From assembly GCF_963662255.1 (NCBI RefSeq), contig NC_085049.1, forward strand, positions 22,538,142 to 22,602,141: a stretch of DNA of 64,000 nt, written 5' to 3'. Position numbers and translations under genes: made by a program. Source of the stretch: Cinclus cinclus (taxonomy: Eukaryota; Chordata; Aves; Passeriformes; Cinclidae). The notes under the pieces were generated by a model, which made no database searches, had not been told where the DNA came from, and saw only the letters and a list, made by a program, of their open reading frames with translations. Of the stretch, positions 1 through 16,710 are shown piece after piece; the stretch's first letter is position 1; every line of letters begins with the position of its first letter.

Positions 1-3000
1 CTACTGTGTTAGTATTTCTTAATGATATGGATGGATAAATATTCAGAACCTGAACCAAAAAATGAAACTTGACCCTGAGTTAAGTCCTGTCCATGAATCT
101 TGTCCTTTGAATAAAGTATATTTGGATTCATACTATAACTGGAATGTTTTGTTCTGTGTTTTGTTAGCATGGGAGATCCTGGTTCAGCCTTCTGCTTCAT
201 CACATTCTGATTTCTCACACTTCTTTTGGCATCTAATATAGGGAAACAATGTCAAAACTAATGTCATTAGTTAGGCTTCCAGTTCCTTTAATTAAAAGTC
301 CGAAAAGAGCTCTAAATGCTTTTCAAATGCCATTCAGATTTTTTCCTTATGTGTAAAATGAGGATAATGTTGTCTAAGTAGTCTGACTTGGAGAGGTGTT
401 GAAGCACTTGGGACAGTTAAGGTTCTCAGTTGTTATTGTGAGGGCAAACAAATATCCTGTATAAAAGCACCTGTCTCTAAAATGAGATAAAATAAGTAAA
501 ATAAGTAGTAAGAGTAAAGAGTACTCTCTTTAAAAAAAAGAGTCAAATAAGGTAAAAAATGGGATGGTAATGGGAAGGTGAACCAGCAGTTACTGAGAAA
601 AATCCCAGAGTACCGGGGACAGGAAGAATGATGAGAGTTGGTGAGGTGGGTTTGTGACTAAATAGGGATGGACTGAGCCTTGTTACCCTCAGGCCTGCTG
701 ACTTCTCTCTTGAATGTACCCAGGCTTTTTGAGGAAAGAAAAAAGTTTGTAGCATCCTATGATGCTACATGTCTCTCCACAGAGAAAAAATTATATGGAT
801 GTTTTATCATATATTTGGTAATTATAATTGAAAGAAACATCTTTAAAACACTGGAATTACACTTTTATTGCCTTCTCACAATTAAGAAAAAAAACCAAAA
901 CAAACCTACCAAACCTTGAAAGGACATAAATAAATCTTGCTTTTATTCTACCTTCCTGGCTTAGTAAGATTTCAACTTAGAGAGAAAGTCATTCTCTAGA
1001 AGGGGTGGAGGGAGTTAAGGATTCTGCATACCTATAAGAGAGCTGACCATGTGGCCCTGCCAGCAGCTTGTTGAGAAGCAGCAGTGTAAGAATAAGGACA
1101 TTGAAAGCTGAGGGGAATTGATTCCTGCAACGTTCTGTGTGCTGGACTCACTCCCTGCTAGGATTTCTCACTGTGTGCTCTTGTGTGTACATACAGCCAA
1201 GAAGTGGATTTGCTCCCACTGCCAAAATACTGTCAGTTTAGGAAGGATTCTTCTTAGGTCAAGATTGTTTTCATATGGTGAGAGACCAAGTTTAATGCAG
1301 CATTTTAATTCCTATGAGAATTTGCCTGAGCTGAAGGTAAGACTGAAAATGTTTGTCCTGTAATCCAAATTTTGCACTGACTGACTTGGTTCTTCCTTTT
1401 GGATGTGTATTAATGTAAAGTTTTAGCAGAAGCTTAATATGGGGAAGGTTTCAGCTGTTATCAGGTTGCTCCTTTATCCAGGGACAATGAGGGTAATGTT
1501 TAAAATTCCCATTTGAAATGGGAACATCTGTGTAATTCTAAATCTTCTCTGAATAGCTGTGAAACCAAAACGACTGAGGAAGTACAGTTTGACTGGAGAG
1601 AATGGTACGGGTGGTGCCTGGAGTTGTGCCTGGCTCTGTTCCAGAGGCAGTTTGGTTCTAGTTATGTACACAGGAGAAATCTGTTCCCTTAATTAGCTTT
1701 GTCAGTGCCTGCAGGAGGGCTGCCCTAGGAGCCAGCCTGGGGAGCCAAGTGGTGTGCACATGAGCAAGGCCCTGAAATGTCTTAAGAAACCCCAAGCCCC
1801 TAAGTTTGCTTTTTTCCACAGAGCTTTCTTTCTGTACTCAGGACATGTGAGAGCACCTGAGAAAATCCTCTGCAGCAGAGAACATCTCAGTTTTCCTTTA
1901 CTTTTCAAAGAATGAACCTAAGCAGAACTCTGGAAGTCATGGCTGAAACAACAATTTGACCTCACTATGAATAATGTCTGGTAGAAAGAACAGCACAGCA
2001 AGGGAAACTGATTTTTTTTCATTAGCTTCATGGCTAATTGATGGAAAACCTAAAATGCACAGGCTTCCCCAACTCTCTCTGAAGTGTTCAAGCCTATGTA
2101 CATCCTATAAATGTTTAAAGTAATACAGGCAGGATTTAAGGTGACTATCTCCTGAGCACCAAGTGTCTCTGCCAAATACAGATGGTACCTACTGGCCAAG
2201 AGCAATGTTGGAATAAAACTCAAGCTCACACTTGTGATTTTTACTGATGGCTTCTATGTTACAGTACAGAACTTGTGTAGTGCAGTGGGAAGCTTGGATG
2301 TTATTTTGAGCTCTTGAATGTTCCTCTCTGCTTTTCTGCTTCTCCCTCTAAATTGTTTGTGTTTGAAGGTAACAGTATTTCTCTGTGACTGTGCAGAATA
2401 CCTGGAACACTGGAATCTTAACCCCTGTGGGAGTCTTCCCAACCTCAAGGATGTAAAATACAGCACATATTTTTAAGAAGTAAACTACACATCTCTATTT
2501 TACTGTATCATCCATCATCCATCTCTCTGGAATCCTGTGCTGAAGTTTAAAAACTGAAGGATTAGAGGTTAAGAGACTTACAGGTTAAAGGACCTCTGCA
2601 GCACAATAATAAACACTGGTCACTTTTTAATGTGTCATGTACATTACAATGTAAATGACTGAGGTGTGCATCCCTCTGTGCACATCTGTGGGAACTTTCC
2701 TGTTACCACCCATATAAACATTCTGAAGAGTGAACATTTTTGTTCCCCTGTTTTCAGGCAAAGTGTTGCTACAAGCACAAGGAAGGGATAAAGGAACAGT
2801 TGCCTAACAAGGGATGTGCTGTCTGGATAAATCATCTTGCTACACATTTCTTCCTTTTCCTCATACCCAAAATTTATTTATTTATTTATTTTCTTGTGAC
2901 TCTCTTAGTCTGTAATAAAATAGCTCTGCTATTGTGCTTCATATAACCCTTTTATGCCAGCTTGTTTTTGTTTTGTTTTTTTTTTCCTCTGTCAACAGAC

Positions 3001-4532
3001 CGAGAAATCTCTTCAGAACATAATATTTCTTTAATCATTTTCTGCAGTCCCAGAAGCATTTGCTTGTGACACAGATCAAAATTTTCACTTTGTCTCCTAT
3101 ATCTTTTTCTGCTGAGAATTGAGGTGCCAGCTGAATTATATTATTCTTCTACAGAACATGATATTGAGGGTAAGACTCAACAGAGCATCAGGGTGCTCTG
3201 AAGTGCACTCTACGCTCACTAATCTGGAGATGAATAAACAGAACCAGGAATGGCTGTGGCTTGCTGTAGGCAAGGAGTTACTTTTTCTGAGAGTGAAGGG
3301 AGGTGAAAACCCTCCTTTTTTAAAGCAAGTGTTTAACTACCTATGAGTTAGTATATTAAAAATCTTACAGCTGTATCCACCCCATAAGATGAGCTTTTCT
3401 TTTTTTCCTTGACTCATGATGCTCTGGAAGGTCATTGATAGCACAGAGGAGTTAAAAACTGGAAGTGCTACTGATTTTCCTGTCAGCAGATGTTCTGTGG
3501 GGCACTCAGGGCACAGCTCAGCCTGACCTGGAATTAATGGACACTTTAAGACTTGGGGACATGAAATTACTGCAAATCTCAGGTAAGGAAGGGACTGCAA
3601 TATGATAGAGCCTGTCAGTTTTCAGCTGAACTCAGTAATATTTATCTGAGAACAGTAGTATCTTAATGGTACAGAGGAGAAAGGTGATGGCCCACATTCA
3701 CAGCTTGTTTCCACGCTGAGGTTGTAAAAGTACCTTAGGCTTTTGTGGCTGAAAGTTGAGCAACAGATCATAAATATATTCATTATGGATTTAAGAATCT
3801 TCCCCTTTCCTTGATGCATGATTAAATCATTAATTTAATAAAAATAGCATTCTTTGCAGCATTATATATTCATGAGGGGCATTGTTCTACCATATTGCTG
3901 CCTCAAACTGCAAATCTTACTTTTTGAAATAGAGAGGAGAGCTTGTGCACTGTCCTGTCTTCAAAAAATAAGTTGGTATTCCAATAAAAACTCCAAGTAT
4001 TAAACAACTAATTCTAACACAAATTGTGTATGCCTCTGTAATTGAAAATAACAGAGTACTCAGCAATGCTTGGCAAAACCCTAAGCTAAGAAAACTGAAA
4101 CACATTTTCCAGCTGAACCTATGGGGTAACGTTTAGGTCAAGAGAGATAATTTTTCTAATCTAAATTAAATGAAGCTACTTGCATGTGAATTCTGTATCC
4201 AAAAAACTATATGCAATTATGTAGCAATAATAATTTTAGTATATTCCCAGATTTTCTAGAGAAATTGTATTTGGATTGTGCTGCAAGGCCTTGAAGTTTG
4301 AATTGCCTTCTTGGCAGCACTCGAGACTGTAAAGTGAACACAAACAGAATTTTAATGGCTGTATTCAGCTTGAAGAAAGGCATAAAAAAGTACAGACCTA
4401 GTTCTTTAACAAGTGTTTCTCTCTAAGTTTAGGTTTAGACTTTCTTTGGCAGAAAACCATGATCATTTTGACCATTACAAACAAAAAGACCATGTCATAA
4501 GTCACTTCTGTGTTCCTGCATTACATGGGGTG
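1..4532. other. Non-coding sequence 3' of MANSC4
   Basis: AT-rich sequence with stop codons in all frames and only short open frames. A TTTA repeat lies at about 2875-2893, and a small perfect hairpin at 748-769. I looked for the C-terminal exon of MRPS35, the expected amniote neighbour, and did not recognise it. Confidence 0.6.
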
Positions 4533-4538
4533 TTTATT
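4533..4538 (-). terminator. MANSC4: Candidate poly(A) signal of MANSC4
   Basis: The minus strand reads AATAAA 338 bases beyond the MANSC4 stop codon. It is the nearest canonical hexamer I noticed downstream of the stop. Transcript ends would be needed to confirm its use. Confidence 0.4.
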
Positions 4539-4875
4539 CATTTGGTAGCAAATAGACAAACACGAAGATAACTATAGCAGGACTTCTCACCCAGTTAAAT
4601 AATTCTGTGCCCCACAGAAGCTGCACTGAACCTGAGGAAAAGTGTTACAGTGTTAGGCATTAATCTGCATCAAATTATGAACCAAATGCCTCAAACACTG
4701 GGAGCTGTGAGTGGGTGCCTCCTACCTAAAGAAAGAGACAGGGAATTGTGCTTCATCTGCCGAGAATTAAATCATAACCAAAATATTCTGAACTAAGTTA
4801 TCACTGTGAGAGAAGTAAACTGGTGTATGGGGTACATTTTTTAAATCCTGTTTGTTCCAGAGCCAGGGTGGTGTT

Positions 4876-8175
<3,300 letters not shown>

Positions 8176-10775
8176 GGCCCCGTGGCAGAGCCTCAGGGAG
8201 CTCCCCTCTGCTCCAGGGGTGCACCAGCACTGCAGGGACCATCCCTGGAGGGCTGAGGATGCTGCCAGGTCTGCCAGGGGCATGAGCCAAGGCAGGGTCT
8301 CCTCCACACAATGCCCATGGTGCTGTTTGGGCAGCTGCTGAAAGAAAGCGGACATTTAATGAGCTACAGAAGATTGTAAGAGTTACTGCAGCTGTTCTCT
8401 AACTGAATTATTTGGAGATGGCTTTTGAGACACAAAAGGGACAGGTTGTTTTTAGTCATTCAGAGAACTTGTTTCTGTGGTCCCCTCTTTGTGTCTCTTG
8501 TCCTCAGACCAAACCACGCAGGCAGCTTTGAGATTTGGTGAATAATAACAAGCTCAGCATGTTGTTCCACCTCACTTTGTTCAGGAACACTGTTACACTC
8601 AGCACAGAGAAACAGCTCTGCCTAGGATCTGAACACTTTGAGTGACCTGGTGACTGCAGAAATTTGCCTTCTTGCTAACAGATGAACCTCCAGCCAGAGG
8701 TGAAGATCTGTTCCTCTTCCTACGCTGTTTTGATTGCAAGAATAATACAATTTTATTTGCAAAGATCTACAACCTGATAAACTCTCTATGACTGGAGAGG
8801 GCTGGAACCTCCACTCAACCTATGAGCATGTTCTCCCCTTACTAAAATTTAAGAATACTGAGCAATCCATACAAGGTTTTCTGCTAGGAAAAGGCCTGTC
8901 AGAAAGAAAATCCAGCTTACATATAGGGAGATGATTTTTCAAGCACCTGGTCTGAAACCTGAAACTACCACATTTTATTTCTCAGTAGGACCAAGTCTGA
9001 TCCCCACTTCCCTCATTATGCTCTTCATACCGAAAGGCTTTAAAATATTACAATACACGAGTTGATTTAAACCCAGTGGACTATACAGTGAAGTTGAGAG
9101 ACTTAGGTAAAAGTATGGTCTGCAAGAAAAATTGGGTGTTCACTATATAAGAATATTTTACACTGTGTTTTTACCCTTCAAGATTAGAATCAAGGAATTT
9201 CCTCCTTTACACATGAAGTATAGATGAGCTACATGGAGTAGGGAGAGCCTCAAACTCATTTTAATTCTTTAGTCATTACAGATGATGTTTGTTTTTGCAG
9301 AACTAGGCCCCCAGTTTGGAAATGAACTGATAGGTATAATATTTTGTTCCTTACACAGCTCACTGGAAGATAAAAAAGCACAGAGCAGGTTAACCCCTGT
9401 TGATCCAATAGCAAGGCCAAGGCATTCTTTTATTCACTGGAACTATAATTAGGAGGATTCCAAATAAATGTCTCTTGTGGGGAATATAAGAATTAAACTG
9501 TTAGAAAGAGGGTAAGTGGGTAATTCTTCAAGTCTCTATCCTGAAAAGCAGCCTTGGCACTTGTTTTATTTAGTTTTGGTAATTTGATATTTTCATCTCT
9601 GTGATAATCAGCACATAAAACCTTAAACACATTTTAAAATACCTGATACCTTGCACTCAGTGGACTGCACAGGAAAGCTTTTACACATTTCTCTGCCATT
9701 GCCACAAGCACTATTAATCATGTATTTTTTAAAGTATTTGTTTCAATTTTCCAAATATCCCAAGGTATCACTTGATTTGGACCACACTCAACATTTTGAA
9801 AGATATGCCTGTATTTTGGCATTACATCCTGTATTTAGTATGAACTTCAAATCTGTTTTGTTCTGTAAGATTTGCATGCAAAAAATGTTGATTTCTGATT
9901 GCTTTCCTCACTCCTACTCTTCCCGTACCTCCAAGAAGAAACCTGGAAGACTGAATAACTTGGGGAAGCACTTAACAAGGAGATTAAAAGTATTCTTTCC
10001 TCCTTCTTCTCTTTTCCTGAATAAATTTTAAGGGCAGGAATAGATGCGGGGAAACTTTCTTTTTGACAAAAGATAAAGCGATTGGAACAAGTAAATAAAT
10101 AGCTGCTTTAGGCAATTTCCTTTAAAAACATGGAACTTCTATTAAATTTCACTGTCTTCTGTCAGCTTCCCATTAATATCACTTTGACTTTTCAATGGGA
10201 AATGTAAAATAGTGCTTAACTTTTAATTCACAGACATTCTGCAAGAAGGAAATCCCCAAGTCTTACCTGCAAACCAGAGGCTGATTTTCCATGTGCTCTG
10301 CAGAGAGGGACCAAGAGGCTGTCACTGATACAGGGGAGTCTTCGGCCAGTACCAGACCTGCACTTCATGTTACTTAGGAGCTCCTTTCATCTGACTCCTT
10401 ACATTTCCTCCTGGAAAACAAAAAGGCAGGGGGGCCTGTTTCCTGTGAGAATATGAATGTTTTTGCAGGCCTTTCAGTAAAAAAGGTATAAATGGACCTG
10501 CCTCGCTGGAACAAAATGATCTTTTTCATGATCCTTCTTATAATCAGAAGCAGTGCCTGAAGTTTCCCACCTGGGCTAGCAGTGAGAATGGCACAATCCA
10601 GGAGCTTCTCAGCACAAAGGATTCATCATCAGGCATTAACTCTTTTTTTGCCAAACAGAAACAAAAGCAGGCACGTTTTCCATATGAAGTAACAGACATG
10701 TTTTGATTTTTGGAACTTTTATGGGATATATGGTTCTATCACTCAGAATATGTAAAGATCAGAAAGGATCTAATT

Positions 10776-11147
10776 AGTTGTAGAATTGTGGAATGGTTTG
10801 GGTTGGAAGGGATCTCAAAGCTCACCCAGTTCCACCCCCTGCCATGGGCAGGGACACCTTCCACTAGCCCAGGTTGCTCAGAGCCCCATCCAGCCTGGCC
10901 TTGGACACTGCCAGGATGGGGCAGCCACAGCTTCTCTGGGAAACCTCTGCTGGGTGTCTCAGCACCCTCACAGGGAACAATTTCTTCCTGATATCCAATC
11001 TAACCCTGCTCTCTGTCGGTGTGAAACCATTCCCCCTTGTCCTGTTCTGCATCCCCAGTTAAGAGTATCTCCCCATCTCTCCTGTAGGCTCCCTTCAGGA
11101 ACTGGAAGGCAACAGTGGGTTACACTGAATCTTTCTCTTCTCCAGGT
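10776..11147 (-). mobile_element. CR1 LINE 3' fragment
   Basis: The plus strand shows the reverse complement of the CR1 3' region: GGTTGGAAGGGATCTCAAAG, then a stretch containing CCATGGGCAGGGACACCTTCC and CCCCTTGTCCTGTTC. It is 5'-truncated, as most bird CR1 copies are. The ATTCTATG-type 3' tail end lies at the low coordinate. The element belongs to the non-LTR retrotransposons and carries no intact ORF here. Confidence 0.9.
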
Positions 11148-13446
11148 ACTGGAGGAAGGTGACAAGCTGAGAAGTGAGACCCAAGCAATTTCCCAGGTGA
11201 GGTATGAACCTGTCCAACTCCTCCTGTGAATGTCAGTAATGAATTTAATGAAATGTGCAGCATAATCCCACATGACATCAGCATGAAGTTCCCTGCCTGT
11301 GTTGTGCTCCTCGTAAGTAAACTGAATTTCAGGCCTGTGTTAAAATCATCTTTATCTCATTTTTCTGAGATAATGCACATGTATTTTCCCCTTATTATAG
11401 TAGTGGTAACATCAAAGTTTTAAGTAAGACAAATATATTGATTAAGTCACTGTAACTCTGTTAAGGTATAAAAGTTATAAAAGACTAATGTAATAAATCA
11501 TGAAATAATAAAATGTAAAAAATCAAACCAAGTCTTTGACATTATTCAAATAATGTGCTTGCTTTCTTTCTCCTTTAAAATTTTCCTTGAAATCAAAACA
11601 CTTGTAAAATATCTAAAGTCCAACAAAACAGCATTTTTTGAGAGAACTGTTTTGTCAAAACCAGCTGTTAGTGGTCAGGTTTTGGTTTGGAGCAATGTAT
11701 CACATTTTTAATGAATCTGACCTTCTCAGAGGTTAGGGGCGATTGTATCCAAAGATTCTGGTTTCAGTCCCATCACAGCAACATGGTAAAAAGAGGTGAA
11801 ATGTTACAGTTTCTCTTCCTGGGGCTTCATGCAAACCATTTTTTAAACACTTGTTTCCAAAGGTTGCCAGGCCCTGAGATTCTCTCAGAGCTTGGCTTCG
11901 GATTAATTGTGGCTAAACCTCTGCACCAAGGCTGGGATCTGTGTGTTCAAGCAAAGAGCAACACAAGCTTTAGCCAGATTAGATTTATACAAATATATAT
12001 CTAGTGGCATTGCAGATTAACTTGAGCCAAGGCAAAATGACAAAAGGCAAAATGTTTAGCAAACACTAATGAACAGATGCTGATTTATGGCAGAACTTGA
12101 ACTAGGCAAAGGGGATGGAGTTTTAATCTTGTGGTGAATTTTACAGAGGGGGATACTGAGTGGAAGTCTTCCACATGGATTACCATTCATTTTACCCAGT
12201 TATTATGTATTAAAATTCAGCTCTGCCTGTCTGCACCAGGATTAAAAATATCTGCTGTTTTAAAGGCACTCTGTTGAGTCTCCTCCAGACACAGCTGCAC
12301 AAGAAATTCCCGGCTGCAGATGCACAATGCATTTGTGCAGAGCAAACATCCCAAACAGGGGGTACAGCAGCAGGCAGAGCACTCCAGCAGCCTGGCCCCC
12401 ATTCAGGTTTTGTCAGGGAACATTCATTTCACCTGAGAGAGTTTCAAGGAAATTCCTTACTGGGTCTGTGGTGTAAAAAGCACTCTTCCACCTCCACTCT
12501 GCTGTCTGGTGCCTGGAGTCCCTCATGATCCACAGAGGATGCCCACCACACACAGACACTTTGGACAGCCTTTTTGCTGGCCAGAGAGAGCTCAGGAGCA
12601 TACACTTTAGTATTAATCACTCAGATGTGACTAATAATTACTTGATAATAAACAATCTGTTTTCAAAAAATGTGGCACTCCAAGAATCTTTTCAGTAGTC
12701 CTGTAACATATCTTTATTGCAAGGAATAAATAAACAGTACATAACAAGCAGAAAAAATAAACAGAAAATATTAGGGAATAACATGTGAGCATATGTTGTT
12801 AGAAATAAGAGTGCTTTATTTCCTTTTATTTTTTGAATAGCATTGCTAATGGCACTGGGTAAGAAGGGCTTTTTTTAGCTGCAAATAAGAAAAGAGAAAT
12901 TACCTGTATTTAGCAGGTCATCCTTCACAAATGCTGGACTTTAGCTGAAGTGAAATTATGCTCTGGTCAGTTCCTCTCAGAAATGCCAAGATCCTTTAGA
13001 ACACAGACATTTTTAATGCTCAAGTACCGCAGGATAATTCCTATGTTCCATAGATGCTTACTTTGTACCCTGTGACAGGGAAAATACTGAACAATGGCAG
13101 CAGCTGGGAAATCCTTGCCAAAAGACCAATTCCTGTCTTGAGTAATTCCACTATTACTCAATGCACAGTTTCCTGGCAGCGCAGTAAAATTCCCTGGCAT
13201 CTCAGAGGGTAGAATAGGGCAGTTTATTTTTTATATTAGATAGCATGGATACTTCAAATATCCCCAGATTCAGTTTCAGTTAACACTTTAGACTAATAAG
13301 GCTGAAAGGAATTCAGTTTTTCCACTGTTTTTTTTTTTTTTTCACTCAGTCTGGTCCTTTCCTCAGAGCATTCAGTGTTACTCTCTGGTTCTCAAGTATC
13401 ATCCAGTGTCTCTCTCTCTGAGTCTCTGTGATTCCTTGCTTCTTCT

Positions 13447-13935
13447 ATGTTGGGAAAGCCAGAGGGCTACGAAATGTCTGCCCAGACAAAGAAAGGCTCA
13501 GATTCTCTGTCATGGCTGAATAGTCTGTTACAATGCAGTTGCCATATGAAAAAAGCTTTTCTTTTAAAAAGACATGGAAATGGAAGAAGAGTGATCTTTC
13601 TTCAGCCTTGGAAGTAATTCTGACATTAACTACAAGGAAATAGTTCAGGCACCAGACATAGGGAAAAATTATTTACAAATTGCCAACATAACCCTGGAGC
13701 AAGAGAGCCTTTATTGAGACTCCCTGGTGTCTGCACAATCTGTTTGTTAGCACTTGAGAACCTTTTGTCTTGTTATCAATTTGTCTCTCAGGTACTATAA
13801 AAAGAGGCCTGAACTGTCTAAAGCAGCTTGAGGACTCTGCCCCAGGAGCCAAAGCCTAGAAGACGGGTATTAAAATGCTGAGCAGAGTTACCCTCATCTT
13901 CCTCTCTGTGTGTCTTGTTTCTTCAGGGCATGTTC
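13447..13935 (+). mobile_element. Possible degraded solo LTR
   Basis: The segment begins TGTTGGGAAAGCC. Near its end it has a TATA-like box (CTATAAAAAGAGG, about 13796), an ATTAAA hexamer about 70 bases later, and a T/G-rich stretch ending near TTCTTCA. This order resembles U3-R-U5, but I see no target-site duplication and cannot assign a family. Confidence 0.2.
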
Positions 13936-16189
13936 TTTTATCATAAACTCCTTTCATATCTCCCATGATTGTTTTAATGTTTGATGATTCACCATGTTCT
14001 TGAAGGTTGATAGATAGTCCTTCATATTTGTTTCAAAGCCCATACAAATCTTTCATGGCTCTGAACTACACATTTTGGCTTTGTAGCTCTAGAAATAGAG
14101 TTCTAACTCTGAAAAATTCATTTCTTATTCACTTAAGGTGCAACCAAGATGATTGCTGGTGAAACAGCAAAGCCTTTTCTTTGATTCCAGTATAATAGCA
14201 TGTATTATTGATCTTAGAATAAACCAGTATTGTAGTAGAGTGGAAGGCAGACAAAATTATCTCCACAAAATTGGAACAAAAGAGTAGCCCTTGCCTTGGT
14301 GCATTCACAGTTTAAGTACTCTATAAGCACATCACATAGGCTGACTGATGAGTGTAGTAAAAAATAAGGGATCTGCCCTGTCAGCACACTCTGGCTTAGC
14401 ACAGCTGCCCAGCCCTGAGCCTGGAAAAAGCACAGAGAGATGACAATCAGCCCAGTAAATACAACTAGATAAAAATTTTTTTTTTTTGTAAAAGTGGCCA
14501 CTCAATACTGCTGACCCCTTGGGCACATGAGAATTCCTGGGGAAAACTGTAGGAGTTGGTGCCCTCGAAAGTTTGTTGTCAGGAATAAAAGACTAGTGCA
14601 TGCCAGAAGTGATCCAGCTCATTAACGAACCTCATGGACTGTGAGAAAGAAGGACTGGAAATCCCAGGCAGAGTGGTAGGCATAGGCTCATCTGGCAACA
14701 TATGGCCAGAGAATAAATATTCCTTCCACCTAGGCTGTGGTGTAAACAGTTTGAGGCTGAATTTACCATATCTGACTACATGGAATAAAAGCATTCACCA
14801 ATTAGGAGCTAACTTACAAATCCATGAAACATAAGTGACTCCAAAGCAGATGTCTAAAGATGGAAATCCTGCTCTATTCCAACAGGACAGCTTGCTGGCC
14901 ATGCCAAACACGAGATCTCTGTTTTTCTTGGGAGTAGTAATGATTACAATTGCTTGAAATGTCTGCCTGTGGGAATTAAAGGACAAGAAGGAATTAAGGG
15001 TTAGACTCCTACTGAGCTGGTGAGACACTCGTGTGTGATGATCTTTTGAAGGCTGAACCTGAAGCAGAGAAAAAAACAGCTGAGTGTTCACATTTCAACT
15101 AGGTGTAAGAAACTCAAAAAGCAAACTCTCATGGTGCTTCATTAAGAACAGAAGACAGGAAAGTGGAATTTGAATATTAATTAAATAATGAGGAAGACTG
15201 AAAGAAGAACACAAACCAAGCAAACAGCGAGATACAGTAGTAGGAAAGAGAAGGTGAGAGGTCATGGTGACCCAGCTAGTGAAGGCTGCTGAAGGTTCCT
15301 CTGGGTCTGGTTGAGATCCTATATAAAAGGATTTCAGAATAGGAAATGGGTCCCTCAAAAGAAAGATTATGAAGATGCTTTGAAGTGAGGTGGAGAACAA
15401 ACATTCACAGAAATCTACCTCACCTCAAAAAATGCTTTTATAAAAGTCAGCAGAAGAGAACACCTGTAACTGAGATTGACATTTGTGTCATCTCCATGAG
15501 ATAGAGTTAAGCTGAAGATCAACAAAACAGGGATAAAGAATTGTGATCATTTCATAGAAGAAATGCTAAAAAGTAAACTACCTGGTCTTCCTTATAAGAG
15601 GGAAAAAAAACTGACAAAACAGATTAATACCACTGAAATGTTTTAATAGTGGGGAGGGAAAGATCCCTTCTGAGAAGTGAAAATGGGGAGTTGTCTGAAA
15701 ACTAAGCAAGCTGCACAAACTGGACATGAGCCATACTACTCCTAAAGGGAAAGATTTTCTATGGTCTGCAATATTTGAAGGAAATACTTTTATAAAGATA
15801 AAAAAATATATTTTTAACCTCTTTATAGTATAAGAATACATGCAAGCATGGCAGACTTCTCATCTGTTTCGGGAGGTGGTAGGGTTTTTTAACATAAAGG
15901 ATTGTCACAATGTTTGAAGAATATAACAAGGGAAACAGCAAATCTGTCATTTCATCTTTGCCCAAGATGCTCAGTTGTTACTTTGCTCTTCCCTTGTTCA
16001 TGTCAAACAAACTCAGGACCCTGGTACGTAGCCCACTCATGAGATGTCCTGTTCCTATATTTAAATTTAGTTTAAATATAAAGAATGGAGCAGCAGAGCA
16101 GGTTATACTGTGTCTTCACAGGGCAAGCCAGCAGCTGGGACACGCAGGGAACCAGGAGGGTCAGAGCAGAGTCACGTATCGCACTTGCC

Positions 16190-16676
16190 ATTCCCGAGTC
16201 CCGCTGCTGCTCTGGCCCCTCTGGCCGGGGGGATTCTGCTCGGGAAGGGAATGCGGCAGCGCGGGGATGCGATGGCACCAGGCCGGCTGTGCCGCTCCTC
16301 CTCGGCTCCGCCTGAGCGCGGATCCGGGCACACACACGCTGCCTTTTCCCTGCGCTTGTGGCTAGGGAATGCTGCCCCTCTCCAGGGATGCAGCAGTACA
16401 TTTATGGCAAGGGGTTCGAGCTGCGGCTGCAGCTGCGATCCCGGCCCAAATCGGGAGAGGGGAGCACCAGGGGGGATCGCTGAGCCTCTGGGCTATCCCC
16501 TGGAGCCCAGCACCGGCCTTTCCACAGTGTCCCTGACTCCCACCCTGGCTGGGCGTGGGGGATGCCCTGACGGCCCCCCCGGGCAGCGCCGGAGAGCTCA
16601 ACATTGCCTTTTTCGGGCTTTTTTTCTCCCTCCTCTCTGTGCGCGGTTTTGTGTGGTTTTTTTTTTTTTTTGGTTT

Positions 16677-16710
<34 letters not shown>

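Larger units (their letters stand above)
8356..16150. other. Intergenic region between divergent MANSC4 and KLHL42
   Basis: About 7.8 kb with no exon that I recognise. It holds a minus-strand CR1 fragment at 10776-11147, short T tracts (for example 13329-13341), and a weak LTR-like stretch at about 13447-13935. The longest frame (9651-10031) has no recognisable domain. Confidence 0.6.

Noticed and set aside
1..4532. Possible last exon of MRPS35, expected from amniote gene order
   Set aside because: I found no segment matching the C-terminus as I remember it; it probably lies before the window.
10786..11229. 147-residue open frame
   Set aside because: It lies largely within the antisense strand of a 5'-truncated CR1 fragment and is not a gene.
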